Below, piece after piece: positions 13,785-24,457 of a stretch of DNA of 64,000 nt. Source of the stretch: Winogradskyella sp046545555. GTDB taxonomy: Bacteria > Bacteroidota > Bacteroidia > Flavobacteriales > Flavobacteriaceae. Position 1 is the stretch's first letter. Every line of letters starts with the position of its first letter. The DNA is taken from positions 558,001 to 622,000 of the forward strand of contig NZ_JBHZTH010000001.1 of NCBI RefSeq assembly GCF_046545555.1, given 5' to 3'. Under the pieces are notes generated by a model. The model did not search any database, had not been told where the DNA came from, and saw nothing but the letters and a program-made list of their open reading frames with translations. Made by a program: the position numbers and the translations under genes.

Positions 13785-16700
13785 ATGAGAAAAATTACCT
13801 ACCTAATTGTGCTGTTTTTTATAGTGGCACAAAATTCTTTTTCACAAAATGGTCATTCTAGAATTACAATTGATAACCCAAGTCAAACAACTTTAAATAT
13901 ACTTGCACAAGAAGGTATAGATTTAAGGTGTGGTGTAAAACACGAACATCAAAGTTTAACTTTAGACATTTCTGATGTAGATAGAAATGTTTTACAACAG
14001 CATGGCATACCATATACAACACAAATAAATGATTTACAAACGTTCTACAATCAAAGAGCAGTAAATTCACTTCCATCTGCCATGGCTGCGTCACAGCTCG
14101 AAGATGCAAATACTAGGGCTCATAGAGCTATGGCAAATAATACACAAGGGAGATCTTCAATAGCATCAACAGTTTTAGATAACTATCTTCAATATAGCGA
14201 GATAGATGAAAAGGATTGGACAAAACCATTGAATTTCGAATTAGGTTCAATGGGTGGTTGTTACACTATTAGTCAGGTTGAAGCAGAATTAGATCAAATG
14301 AGAACATATTCTCAAACTAATAGTTTAGATATAGTTTCTGTGAAACAAGATGCTTCTCCAACGGGGCAAACTACTTGGGGAAATCCATCAGGTACAATTA
14401 CTAACAATGGCTTAACTTATACTGGGCAAGGTACGTCGAATTGGGACCCTCAAACTATTTATTATATAAGAATAACAGGAAACGAAAGTACTACATCAGA
14501 AGGAACAAAACCACAATTACTATTTACTTCGATGATACACTCTAGAGAGGTAAGTGCATTAATGGGTAACATGTATTTTATGTGGTACCTTATTGAAAAT
14601 TATAATACAGATCCTGCTATTCAAGAATTAGTAGATAATAATGAATTATACTTTATACCAGTCGTTAATCCAGACGGATTACGTTGGAACGAGCATGTTA
14701 GTTCATCGGGTGGAGCAATGCAACGAAAAAATTTGAGACCTAATACTGGTGGTACAGGTAATACTTCTGTGAATAGGGGTGTAGATTTAAACAGAAATTT
14801 TGATTATTTCTGGGGTACTGCAGGAACAGGTTCTTCTGGCACACCGTCGAGTGATTCTTACAGAGGACCAAGTGCAGCTTCTGAGCCAGAAACCCAAATT
14901 ATGGTTGATTTTATTTTAGCTAGAAATTTTAAGACAGCTATATGGAATCATACATTCGCAAATTCTATTCCTCATCCTTATGGAGGGAATCCATCTTTTG
15001 TTTCTGGAAAAGAAGACGAAATGCATGAGATGCATGCAGATATGACAAAATATAACAGATATGTTTCTGGGGCAACGATATTTACTCCAGCTAATGGAAT
15101 TGCTGATGATTGGATGGTAGGCGGAAGCGCAGATACTAATGGTTCTACAGGCTCAGGTCAAAGTATTTTAGCTACAACTCCAGAGCATGGAGGTACTGGC
15201 TTTTGGCCATCAACTGGTGATATTATCCCTATTGCAAAACGTTCGGTACGTATTTCTTTAGCTGGCGCCTATTATGGTGGTAAATACGCAAAGTTCCATG
15301 ATTTAACACAGAGTGATATATCAAGTCTATCTTCTAATTTAGATTTTGCTATTGAGCGCGTAGGGCAAACAGCTAGTGATTTTACGTTGAGTGTAACTCC
15401 AATTTCGGCAAATATCACTAATATAACGTCACCTTCTACGCAAAGTGGTATGTCAATTTTAGAGCAACGTAATATTTCAGCAGCTTTAACATTAGACCCA
15501 AGTATTCAGGCAAATGATAAAATTGAGTATAATGTTACACTTTCAAATAATGATGGTGTGTTTTATAATGTTAATGTAGAAAAATATTATCAACCTGCGC
15601 TTATATTCTCAAGTAATCCAGATGTTGATGGCTTAACAGGTTGGACAAGCAGTGGTTGGACGAACACGACTTCAGATGCTTATTCTGGAAGTAATTCTCT
15701 TACTACAGGGTCTTATTCAAATAATTCAACTGAGACACTAACTACCTCTAGCGGATATGATCTTTCAGGTTCAGAAGAAGTATTAGTGCAGTTTTATAGT
15801 AAATGGGATGTCGAAAGGAATTTCGATTTTGCTGAGCTTCAAGCTTCTACTGATGGATCTAATTGGGTAAATTTAAACGGAAAATATTCAAAACCAGAAT
15901 CATCATCAAGTACCAATGATCATAATGCAAAAGGTACTACAGATGAGGCGTTTCAAGGTAATAACGCTTCAGGACATATATACGATGGTGATAGAATGGA
16001 TAAGTGGATTATGGAAGAAATTGTAATTGATGCTTCTAATAATTCATCAGTATTTGGTGCTTCTAATGTATTTTTTAGATTTAGATTGCGATCTGATTCT
16101 GAAAACGAATTCGAAAATTATTCTGCTAATGCAGAAGGCTTTTCTATAGATGATTTTAAAGTTATAGGAATTCAAATTCCATGTGCTATTTCAGTACCAA
16201 CTGGCTTGGCTTCTAGTAACATTTCAACCTATACCGCAGATTTAAGTTGGGATAATATTCCATCTGCAACTTACGATGTTAGGTATCGCGAAACTGGTAC
16301 AACTCCTTGGACAGATGTATTAGGTTTATCAACATTTAACTATTCAATAGCAGGTTTAGATCCGTTAACAGAATACGAAGCTCAAGTTAGAACTGTCTGT
16401 ACATCAACCACTTCTAGTTATACAAGCTCTGTAGTATTTACGACTATAGATATTATAACATGTACAGGTCAACTAATTACATCTTTTCCATATACAGAAA
16501 CTTTTGATTCTGGTATAGGGGATTGGACACAAGATGCCGGAGATGATGGTAATTGGTTAGAAAATTCTGGTGCGACAGGATCTGGTGGAACAGGTCCTTC
16601 TGATGATGTAACTGGAGGAAGTAATTATTTATTTTTAGAAGCATCTTCTAATGGTACACCTGGAGAAGTTGGTGCGAATGCAACTGTCCTATTAACAAGT

Positions 16701-19004
16701 CCTTGTTATGATCTTACGAGTTTGAGTAGTGCGAATTTTTCTTTTTATCATCACATGTTTGGTGATAATCTAGGTACTATTAATTTGGAAATAACATCAG
16801 ATGACGGAGCTAACTGGACAAATATATTTTCGAGAACTGGTGATAGTGAAGATGCATGGAGATTACAAAATATAAATCTTAGTAGTTATTTAGGTGAGGT
16901 TGTTAAGTTCAGATTTACTGGTATTACAGGAGGAGGATTTAGTAGCGATATTGCTATAGATCAAATTAGTTTGAGCGAACTTCCTGTAGCTTGTGCTTCA
17001 ACTGCAACTGATACGCAGGAGCTTTTAAGTATAATGGATGTGAATTTCAATACTATAGCTAATACGAATACAAGCGCAGATGTATATTCAGATTTTACAT
17101 CAATATCAACAACTGTTTCTAAAAACACATCATATAATATTTCTATAACACCAAGATATAACGTTGGTACAAATAATGCCGTGGGTTATGCTGTATGGAT
17201 TGATTATAATGGGAACGGGGATTTTACAGATAGTGGTGAAGATGTATTCTCTGTAGCACCTGTTACAGGAGGTAATGCTGTTAGTGGGTCTATTACAATT
17301 CCTTCGAACATAACTACAGCTAGTGTAAGAATGCGTGTATCAATGAAATTTAATGGCACACCTACTTCTTGTGAAACTTTTCAATACGGCGAAGTAGAAG
17401 ACTATACGGTAAATTTATTTAACGGTTTATTGTATAGCGGGAGTGCATGGACACCTAATGGACCGAATGGCACAACGGGTTCTGAAGATATTATGGTATT
17501 AGATGGTGTTTTTAATGTAAACTCTGATATTAATATTAACGATGTCTTAGTTGCCTCTGGTGCAGAGATTAGCGTAGATAAAGCAAATGCAATTACTGTA
17601 AATGGTAATATTACCAATAATGGAGAGTTTGTAATGAACTCTGATTCAAATGAGTTTTCAAGTTTGTTATTAGAAGGTAGCGCAACAGCAAATTTAAAAT
17701 ACAAACGTCATGTTAATTCTAATACGAATAGAAATGATTTAATTGCCGCACCTTTTACTGGTGAATCGTTTGTGTCTTTTATAAATAACAACAATAATGT
17801 TTTAGCAAACCCTACAGTAACACAGTATTTATTTGGACCATTTGATAAAACTGCGAGTGATTATTTAACCTATTCTAGTACAGAAACAACAAGTTTAGAT
17901 CCAGGAAAAGGTTATAGGGCTGCATCGACTAATAATGATACATTTACATTTACAGGTGCGCCTACTTCATCAGCTTTAAATGTACCTATTTTTAAGACAG
18001 GGTCTGTATATGAAATATGGAACCTCATAGGTAATCCATATCCTTCATATATTAAATTAGAAGATTTTTTAAATGCTAATATAGGAGAGTTTGATTCTGA
18101 AAGCGTTGCCGTTTACGGTTATGACGCTGATAATGTAGATGGGAGTTATTGGACAATATGGAACCTCGCTTATGCTGCTTTAAATCCAAATACATTTATT
18201 GCACCAGGACAAGGGTTCTTTGTTTCATCTAAAGATGGAGGTGGAAATATTTCATTTACACCATCAATGAGAACAGCAGGTTCTTCAGATGATTTTATTG
18301 CTGGTAGATCTACAAGTTCTATTGAGCATGGAACGTTATTGATGAGCTCTAATACTTCAGAATTTAGTACAGATTTATATTTTACAAATAACGCTAGTTT
18401 AGGTTTAGATATGGGATATGATGCAAGTCATTTTAATGGGGCACCTTCAAGTTTTTCAATCTATTCAGAGCTTATTGAAGAAAATACAGGTCGAGATATG
18501 GCTATACAGGCCATTAGTTTTGCTGATATTGATAACAATCCAATAATACCATTAGGTGTTAACGCTAATCAAGGCGAACAGATTACAATTAGTTTAACCA
18601 ATTCTACTCTTAATTATAATATTTATTTAGAAGATGTATTAACAAGTACCTATACGCTTTTAAATACTACAGATTATACGTTTACGCCCACTACAGATGT
18701 TTCAGATACAGGACGTTTTTATCTTAGGTTTGATAACAATGTTTTATCTGTAAATGATTCAGAATTAGAGAATATTCAGATATACAGTGATTCTAATCAG
18801 AAGCAAATTGTTGTTAAAGGTCAATTAAATAATGATACAGAGTTTACTTTATTCGATATTCAAGGTAGAGAAATACTAAAAAGCACATTAAACACAAATA
18901 CAACAAAAAACAATGTAAGTACAGCTAATTTTATGTCGGGTGTTTACCTAGTTCAACTTTCTAATGCAACCTATAGTATTACTAAGAAATTGATAGTTAG
19001 ATAA
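13785..19004 (+). CDS. T9SS-exported M14 zinc carboxypeptidase, multidomain
   Basis: The 1739-residue secreted protein begins with a signal peptide (residues 1-20). The M14 peptidase domain (about 200-530) has zinc ligands His252 and Glu255 (HSRE), the NPDG and DLNRNF substrate stretches, His389 (WNHTF) and catalytic Glu467 (TTPEHGG). Then follow a discoidin-like or MAM-like region, a fibronectin type III domain (about 805-890), a MAM-like module starting near FPYTETFDS, and a GEVED domain (ending YGEVEDYTV, near 1205). The C-terminus (about 1660-1739) is a T9SS type A sorting domain (FDIQGREI, SGVYLVQL, KKLIVR). It is likely to digest external protein. The next gene encodes a second T9SS metallopeptidase. 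Confidence 0.93.
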   Translation: MRKITYLIVLFFIVAQNSFSQNGHSRITIDNPSQTTLNILAQEGIDLRCGVKHEHQSLTLDISDVDRNVLQQHGIPYTTQINDLQTFYNQRAVNSLPSAMAASQLEDANTRAHRAMANNTQGRSSIASTVLDNYLQYSEIDEKDWTKPLNFELGSMGGCYTISQVEAELDQMRTYSQTNSLDIVSVKQDASPTGQTTWGNPSGTITNNGLTYTGQGTSNWDPQTIYYIRITGNESTTSEGTKPQLLFTSMIHSREVSALMGNMYFMWYLIENYNTDPAIQELVDNNELYFIPVVNPDGLRWNEHVSSSGGAMQRKNLRPNTGGTGNTSVNRGVDLNRNFDYFWGTAGTGSSGTPSSDSYRGPSAASEPETQIMVDFILARNFKTAIWNHTFANSIPHPYGGNPSFVSGKEDEMHEMHADMTKYNRYVSGATIFTPANGIADDWMVGGSADTNGSTGSGQSILATTPEHGGTGFWPSTGDIIPIAKRSVRISLAGAYYGGKYAKFHDLTQSDISSLSSNLDFAIERVGQTASDFTLSVTPISANITNITSPSTQSGMSILEQRNISAALTLDPSIQANDKIEYNVTLSNNDGVFYNVNVEKYYQPALIFSSNPDVDGLTGWTSSGWTNTTSDAYSGSNSLTTGSYSNNSTETLTTSSGYDLSGSEEVLVQFYSKWDVERNFDFAELQASTDGSNWVNLNGKYSKPESSSSTNDHNAKGTTDEAFQGNNASGHIYDGDRMDKWIMEEIVIDASNNSSVFGASNVFFRFRLRSDSENEFENYSANAEGFSIDDFKVIGIQIPCAISVPTGLASSNISTYTADLSWDNIPSATYDVRYRETGTTPWTDVLGLSTFNYSIAGLDPLTEYEAQVRTVCTSTTSSYTSSVVFTTIDIITCTGQLITSFPYTETFDSGIGDWTQDAGDDGNWLENSGATGSGGTGPSDDVTGGSNYLFLEASSNGTPGEVGANATVLLTSPCYDLTSLSSANFSFYHHMFGDNLGTINLEITSDDGANWTNIFSRTGDSEDAWRLQNINLSSYLGEVVKFRFTGITGGGFSSDIAIDQISLSELPVACASTATDTQELLSIMDVNFNTIANTNTSADVYSDFTSISTTVSKNTSYNISITPRYNVGTNNAVGYAVWIDYNGNGDFTDSGEDVFSVAPVTGGNAVSGSITIPSNITTASVRMRVSMKFNGTPTSCETFQYGEVEDYTVNLFNGLLYSGSAWTPNGPNGTTGSEDIMVLDGVFNVNSDININDVLVASGAEISVDKANAITVNGNITNNGEFVMNSDSNEFSSLLLEGSATANLKYKRHVNSNTNRNDLIAAPFTGESFVSFINNNNNVLANPTVTQYLFGPFDKTASDYLTYSSTETTSLDPGKGYRAASTNNDTFTFTGAPTSSALNVPIFKTGSVYEIWNLIGNPYPSYIKLEDFLNANIGEFDSESVAVYGYDADNVDGSYWTIWNLAYAALNPNTFIAPGQGFFVSSKDGGGNISFTPSMRTAGSSDDFIAGRSTSSIEHGTLLMSSNTSEFSTDLYFTNNASLGLDMGYDASHFNGAPSSFSIYSELIEENTGRDMAIQAISFADIDNNPIIPLGVNANQGEQITISLTNSTLNYNIYLEDVLTSTYTLLNTTDYTFTPTTDVSDTGRFYLRFDNNVLSVNDSELENIQIYSDSNQKQIVVKGQLNNDTEFTLFDIQGREILKSTLNTNTTKNNVSTANFMSGVYLVQLSNATYSITKKLIVR

Positions 19005-19020
19005 ATAAATTACTATTTTA

Positions 19021-19057
19021 AAAAAAGGGCTCAGATAATTTCTGAGCCCTTTTTTTA
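19021..19057 (+). terminator. Rho-independent terminator of the M14 peptidase
   Basis: GGGCTCAGA (19027-19035) and TCTGAGCCC (19041-19049) form a 9-bp GC-rich stem with A and T tracts on either side and a run of eight T. Confidence 0.9.
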
Positions 19058-19214
19058 TATAAAACTAACCATAAGTAAATCGATTCTTACTTTCAGTTAC
19101 GGTTTTTCCACACATTTTACTATTGTAGCATTAAACTTAATCTTCAATATCGATTTTTTAAAAAAAAGCTATAACTTGATAGTAGCTATTAATTAATTTA
19201 TTAACCTCACAATT

Positions 19215-22200
19215 ATGAAGATAAAATTACTACTGCTCATTGGGATTATGAGTACAAGTTTTCTGTTTTCTCAAAACAAACAGTTTTGGATAAAGGAAAT
19301 TTCAACTACTAATGACTTATCTAAGTCTAATCACAAAAATTTAAAAGAATTTCATCTTTTTAGTTTAGATGTTGCTATTTTAAAACAGCAATTAGAATCT
19401 GCGCCAAATCGAGACGATTTTGGCCGACCATCTAATGTTGTTATTAGTGTTCCTAATTACAACGGAAAACTAGAACAATTCTCTATAAAAGAGGCATCTA
19501 CAATGCATCCTGATCTGCAGGCTAGGTATCCAGAAATTCGTTCATATGTTGGGCAAGGATTAGATAATCCATCCTCAGTTCTTAGATTTAGTATTTCTCC
19601 AAAGGGATTAAGTGCAATGATTTTATCCAATGATGGGGAAAGCACATTTATTGATCCAATAGGAAATGCTTCTAATTTACATATTGTATTTAATAGAAAA
19701 AATAGAGCAGATTTTAACGATGATTTTGAGTGTCAAGTAACAGAACAACTTAATAGATCGATTGACTCTGGTATTGCAGCTAGAAATGCTGATGATTCAA
19801 TATTAAGGACATATAGACTAGCAATTTCTGCTACAGGGGAATATACTCAGTATCATGGTGGAACTAAGGCTCAGGCCTTAGCAGCAATGAATACTACCAT
19901 GACTAGAGTTAATGGAATTTATGAATCAGATTTTAATGTCACTATGCAACTTATTGCAAATACAGATGATGTTATTTATACAAGTACCGCTTCAGATCCT
20001 TATGGAAATACTACAAGTGGTTATAATTCACAATTACAAAATACTTTAACGAGTGTAATTGGCGAATCCAATTATGATGTAGGTCATTTATTTGCTAATC
20101 TTCAAAATAATGGAAACGCTGGTTGTATAGGTTGTGTATGCGTTAATAATCAAAAAGGGAGTGGATGGACATCTCACGTTGTACCAGAAGGAGATCCTTT
20201 TGATGTTGATTATGTAGCACACGAATTAGGACATCAATTTGGCGGAAATCACACATGGACTTTTGGTGGAAATGAAGGAGCCAATGCCCAAATGGAACCA
20301 GGTAGTGGATCCACAATTATGGGATATGCTGGTATTACTGGAGCTACAGACGTACAGAATAATAGTGACCCATATTTTCATGCAAGATCAATAGAGCAAA
20401 TAACGGACTATATTAAAACAACATCTTGTCAGACAAATACGAATACTGGTAATAATGTACCAGTAGTAGACGCCGGTTCTAATTACACAATTCCTAGAGG
20501 AACCGCATTTGTATTGGAAGGATCTGCTACAGATGCAGATAGTGGGGATATGTTATCATACTGTTGGGAACAATATGATGAAAATAATGCCGCAACAACA
20601 AATCCAAATGTTAATGCAACTTCTGGTGTAGCATTTAGGTCGTTTAATCCATCAACAAGTACAGATCGTTATTTCCCAAGACTATCTACCATAAAAACAG
20701 GAGCTACGTCTTGGCAATGGGAGGCTGTACCAAATGTAGCAAGGAATTTAAATTTTAGACTTACAGTTAGAGATAATCAAGCTGGAGGTGGAACAAACAA
20801 TAGTGACGATATGATAGTTTCCGTTAATGGAACTGCAGGACCATTTATTGTAAATTCCCCTAATACCAATGTAACATGGAATGCAGGAACAACACAATCC
20901 GTCACATGGAATGTAGCTGGGACTACTGGCAACGGAGTTAATGCTGCCAACGTAGATATATTCTTATCTACAGATGGAGGAGATACATATCCTATTTCTT
21001 TAGCATCTGGAGTACCTAATGATGGTTCACATGATATTTTAGTACCGAATAGTCAAGGAAATCAGAATAGAATAATGGTGAGAGGAGCAAATAATATCTT
21101 CTTCGATATCTCAAATTCTAATTTTACTATCGCAGGTCAAGTAGTTTGTAATGCTGATGTTCCAACTGGTCTAGCAGCTTCAAATGTAGCAACAACATCT
21201 GCAACATTAAGTTGGACTGCTGTTGCAGGAGCGACTTACGACTTAAGATATAGAGAAGTAGGAACTTCTACTTGGACAACGGTTGCAGTTACAGGAATTT
21301 CTTCTAACGTAACGGGCTTATCATCTTTAACCCAATATGAAGCACAAGTGAGAAGTAAATGTTCTGGAGGCTCTAATTCAGCCTACAGTAGTTCGGTTAA
21401 TTTTACAACTACAGATGTTCAATTAAATTACTGCACTTCCGCAAGTACGAATACAAACGATGAATATATTAGTAGAGTACAGTTAAATACTATTGATAAT
21501 AGTTCTGGCCCTCAATTTTACTCAGATTTTACAGGGATTTCTACAACCTTAACAAAAGACTCGGAATATACGATAACTATTACACCAACGTGGACAGGTA
21601 CAGTTTATAACGAAGCTTATGGAGTATGGATAGATTATAATAGAGATGGTGATTTTACGGATGCCGGAGAACAAGTATTTACCCAAGGTAATACCCAAGC
21701 AACTTCTGTAAGTGGAAGTTTTACGGTCCCTACAGGAGCAGTAGAAAATTCAACAAGGATGCGTGTAACAATGCGTTACAATCAAGTTCCTGGACCATGT
21801 GATGGTTTCACTTATGGGGAAGTAGAAGATTATACTATTATAATTGAAGGCAACGGACCAGATACAGAAGCACCCGTAATTACTTTAAATGGATCAGCCA
21901 CAGTTGATTTGAATGTTGGTGAATCTTATACAGAATTAGGCGCAACAGCAACTGACAATATCGATGGTATTCTTACAAGTAGTATTGTTGTTGCAGGAGA
22001 TACTGTTGATACAAATACAGGAGGCACATATGTAGTAACTTATAATGTAAGTGATGCTGCTGGTAATGATGCAATAGAGGTAATAAGAACAGTTACTGTA
22101 ATTCCTGATACAACGGCACCTGTAATTACTTTAAATGGATCAGCCACGGTTGATTTGAATGTTGGTGAATCTTATACAGAATTAGGCGCAACAGCGACTG

Positions 22201-24401
22201 ACAATATCGATGGTGATCTTACAAGTAGTATAGTTGTTGCAGGAGATATTGTTGATACGAATACAGCTGGAACGTATGTTGTAACCTATAACGTAAGTGA
22301 TGCAGCTGGAAATGTAGCAACAGAGGTTATAAGAACAATTACTATGATTGCAGATACAACAGCGCCTGTAATTACTTTATTAGGTGATGCAACAGTAAAC
22401 TTAGAGCAAGGAGATTCGTATTCAGACTTAGGTGCAACAGCGATTGATAATATTGATGGAAACCTAACATCGAGTATTATAATAGTAGGTGATAACGTAG
22501 ATACTAATACTATTGGTTCTTATACTATAACTTATAATGTAAGTGATGCTGCTGGTAATGCTGCTGTTGAGGTTATAAGAACTGTCAATGTAACTATGGA
22601 TGGTACACCACCAGTGATTACTTTAATAGGAGCATCTAATATAGATTTAAATGTTGGAGATGTATATAATGAATTAGGGGCTACAGCTACGGACAATATC
22701 GATGGAAATATTACAGCCAATATTATAATTTCTGGAGCTGTAGATACAAACTCAGCAGGCACATACTTTGTAAATTATAATGTAAGTGACGCTGCAGGTA
22801 ATGCTGCAAATCAAGTCACTAGAACAATTAATGTCATTGCTGATACAACACCACCGGTAATTGTTTTGGTTGGTAACGCTACAATAAATTTAATAGTAGG
22901 AGATACCTATAACGAACAGGGAGCAACTGCAACAGATAATTTAGATGGTAATTTAACATCTAGTATTGTAATAGCAGGCAATGTTAACACTAATGCAGCA
23001 GGAGCTTATTCAGTAACATATAATGTAAGTGATAATGCAGGTAATATAGCGAATGAGGTTATTAGAACTGTAAATGTATCAGATCCTTCAACAGGATGTG
23101 CAGGTGGAATTTCAACATTCCCATATGCAGAGGGTTTTGAAAATACTTTAGGAGCTTGGTCGCAATCCTCAGCTGACGATATTGATTGGACAGTAGATGC
23201 TAACGGAACACCATCAAATAACACAGGCCCATCTAGCGCTACTGAAGGTAACTTTTATGTATTTGTAGAGGCATCAGTTCAGAACGTTGGTTATCCAAAT
23301 GCAAGAGCAATTTTAAACTCTCCATGTTTTAATCTTACAGGATTAAGTGAAGCTACTTTTAGTTTTAAATATCACCAATTTGGTGCTACTAATATGGGAA
23401 GTATAGATTTAGAAATCAGTGACGATGATGGAGCGACTTGGACGTCTATATGGAATAGTACAGGAAACCTTGGCAACTCATGGTTAACAGCTAATGTTAA
23501 TTTAGATGCATATGTTGGTGGAAGTGTACAGTTACGCTTTAATAGATTAACAGGTAATACTTGGCAAGCAGATATCGCTATTGATGATATTAGTTTGACA
23601 GAAGGTGAACCAACTGTAGTTGGGTGCTCAGGAGGGATTTCAACCTTCCCTTACGCAGAAGGATTTGAAAACACCTTAGGCGCATGGACACAGTCTAGTG
23701 CAGATGATTTAAATTGGACAGTAGATGCCAACGGAACTCCATCTAATGGAACTGGACCATCTAGCGCGATACAAGGCAATTTCTACATTTTTGTAGAAGC
23801 TTCAGGTAATAATACAGGTTACCCTAATAAGCGTGCTATTATTAATTCACCTTGTTTTGATTTAAGTAGCGTATCTACAGCAAACTTTAGCTTTAACTAT
23901 CACCAATTTGGTTCTAATAATATGGGAACTTTAAATCTTGAGGCAAGTAATGATAATGGTTCAACTTGGACTAGTATTTGGAATAGTTCTGGAAATCTTG
24001 GTAATTCTTGGCAATCACAAACTGTAAATTTATCTGCTTATACAGGTGGTAGTGTTCAGTTACGTTTTAATAGATTAACAGGTGGTACATGGCAGGCTGA
24101 TATTGCGATTGATAATATCAACTTAACAACAGGAACAACCTCTAGAACCGAAAAAGAACCAGAAGTTGTAATTAGTGACGATATAAGAATTTATCCTAAC
24201 CCTGTAAAAGGTCAAGTGTTAAATGTTAAAACTCAATTTACAGATGTAGCATACGAAGTATATAATTCTATAGGACAAATAGTAGCAAAAGGAAGACTTA
24301 CGAATGATACTATTAATGTAAGTGTTTTAGATGCAGGAGTCTATCATATTAGATTTGTAATGGAAGATAGAACACTAATGAAACGTTTTATTAAGAACTA
24401 G
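19215..24401 (+). CDS. T9SS-exported metzincin-type metallopeptidase, multidomain
   Basis: The 1728-residue protein has a signal peptide (MKIKLLLLIGIMSTSFLFSQ). Its peptidase domain (about 190-405) carries HELGHQFGGNH, with zinc ligands His336, His340 and His346 and catalytic Glu337, and the Met-turn IMGYAG; this is the reprolysin-like metzincin pattern. Next come a PKD/Ig-like region, a fibronectin type III domain (about 650-735), a GEVED domain (ending YGEVEDYTI, near 875), five bacterial Ig-like (DUF5011-type) repeats, two MAM-like modules and a T9SS type A sorting domain (IYPNPVKGQ, YHIRFVMEDR). The M14 peptidase gene upstream shares the FN3, GEVED and MAM modules. It probably acts on proteins at or outside the cell surface. 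Confidence 0.93.
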   Translation: MKIKLLLLIGIMSTSFLFSQNKQFWIKEISTTNDLSKSNHKNLKEFHLFSLDVAILKQQLESAPNRDDFGRPSNVVISVPNYNGKLEQFSIKEASTMHPDLQARYPEIRSYVGQGLDNPSSVLRFSISPKGLSAMILSNDGESTFIDPIGNASNLHIVFNRKNRADFNDDFECQVTEQLNRSIDSGIAARNADDSILRTYRLAISATGEYTQYHGGTKAQALAAMNTTMTRVNGIYESDFNVTMQLIANTDDVIYTSTASDPYGNTTSGYNSQLQNTLTSVIGESNYDVGHLFANLQNNGNAGCIGCVCVNNQKGSGWTSHVVPEGDPFDVDYVAHELGHQFGGNHTWTFGGNEGANAQMEPGSGSTIMGYAGITGATDVQNNSDPYFHARSIEQITDYIKTTSCQTNTNTGNNVPVVDAGSNYTIPRGTAFVLEGSATDADSGDMLSYCWEQYDENNAATTNPNVNATSGVAFRSFNPSTSTDRYFPRLSTIKTGATSWQWEAVPNVARNLNFRLTVRDNQAGGGTNNSDDMIVSVNGTAGPFIVNSPNTNVTWNAGTTQSVTWNVAGTTGNGVNAANVDIFLSTDGGDTYPISLASGVPNDGSHDILVPNSQGNQNRIMVRGANNIFFDISNSNFTIAGQVVCNADVPTGLAASNVATTSATLSWTAVAGATYDLRYREVGTSTWTTVAVTGISSNVTGLSSLTQYEAQVRSKCSGGSNSAYSSSVNFTTTDVQLNYCTSASTNTNDEYISRVQLNTIDNSSGPQFYSDFTGISTTLTKDSEYTITITPTWTGTVYNEAYGVWIDYNRDGDFTDAGEQVFTQGNTQATSVSGSFTVPTGAVENSTRMRVTMRYNQVPGPCDGFTYGEVEDYTIIIEGNGPDTEAPVITLNGSATVDLNVGESYTELGATATDNIDGILTSSIVVAGDTVDTNTGGTYVVTYNVSDAAGNDAIEVIRTVTVIPDTTAPVITLNGSATVDLNVGESYTELGATATDNIDGDLTSSIVVAGDIVDTNTAGTYVVTYNVSDAAGNVATEVIRTITMIADTTAPVITLLGDATVNLEQGDSYSDLGATAIDNIDGNLTSSIIIVGDNVDTNTIGSYTITYNVSDAAGNAAVEVIRTVNVTMDGTPPVITLIGASNIDLNVGDVYNELGATATDNIDGNITANIIISGAVDTNSAGTYFVNYNVSDAAGNAANQVTRTINVIADTTPPVIVLVGNATINLIVGDTYNEQGATATDNLDGNLTSSIVIAGNVNTNAAGAYSVTYNVSDNAGNIANEVIRTVNVSDPSTGCAGGISTFPYAEGFENTLGAWSQSSADDIDWTVDANGTPSNNTGPSSATEGNFYVFVEASVQNVGYPNARAILNSPCFNLTGLSEATFSFKYHQFGATNMGSIDLEISDDDGATWTSIWNSTGNLGNSWLTANVNLDAYVGGSVQLRFNRLTGNTWQADIAIDDISLTEGEPTVVGCSGGISTFPYAEGFENTLGAWTQSSADDLNWTVDANGTPSNGTGPSSAIQGNFYIFVEASGNNTGYPNKRAIINSPCFDLSSVSTANFSFNYHQFGSNNMGTLNLEASNDNGSTWTSIWNSSGNLGNSWQSQTVNLSAYTGGSVQLRFNRLTGGTWQADIAIDNINLTTGTTSRTEKEPEVVISDDIRIYPNPVKGQVLNVKTQFTDVAYEVYNSIGQIVAKGRLTNDTINVSVLDAGVYHIRFVMEDRTLMKRFIKN
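21866..23088 (+). repeat. Five tandem Ig-like repeats, about 246 bp each
   Basis: Each unit begins (D)TxxPVITLxG and continues VGESYTELGATATDNIDG, SIVVAGD, TNTAGTYVVTYNVSDAAGN and ends RTVTV. Units 1 and 2 (from 21876 and 22122) differ at only about seven positions over some 150 bp, while units 3 to 5 are clearly diverged. This points to a recent tandem duplication at the front of the array. Confidence 0.85.
23097..24130 (+). repeat. Two tandem MAM-like modules, about 170 aa each
   Basis: Both modules start CxGGISTFPYAEGFENTLGA and share NSPCF, YHQFG, SLW/SIWNS and QLRFNRLTG stretches, ending AIDDISLT or AIDNINLT. A related single module occurs in the M14 peptidase at about 16465-16975. These MAM/LamG-like beta-sandwiches are common adhesion modules in T9SS substrates. 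Confidence 0.8.
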
Positions 24402-24425
24402 TTAGTAATTAGATCCTTAATTGTT

Positions 24426-24457
24426 AAACCCAGAAGTAAACTACTTCTGGGTTTTTT
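24426..24457 (+). terminator. Terminator between metallopeptidase and exonuclease genes
   Basis: AAACCCAGAAGTA (24426-24438) and TACTTCTGGGTTT (24442-24454) form a perfect 13-bp stem with a 3-nt loop and a T-run. The stop codon of the minus-strand exonuclease gene overlaps the T-run. The hairpin probably ends both convergent units, including the long heme operon. Confidence 0.85.

Noticed and set aside
17402..17704. 100-aa minus-strand ORF inside the M14 peptidase gene
   Set aside because: It lies wholly in a well-supported coding region and has no start context or family feature.
21866..23088. CRISPR or mobile repeat origin for the tandem repeats in the metallopeptidase
   Set aside because: The repeats are in frame, about 246 bp long and encode Ig-like domains; no spacers or cas genes.
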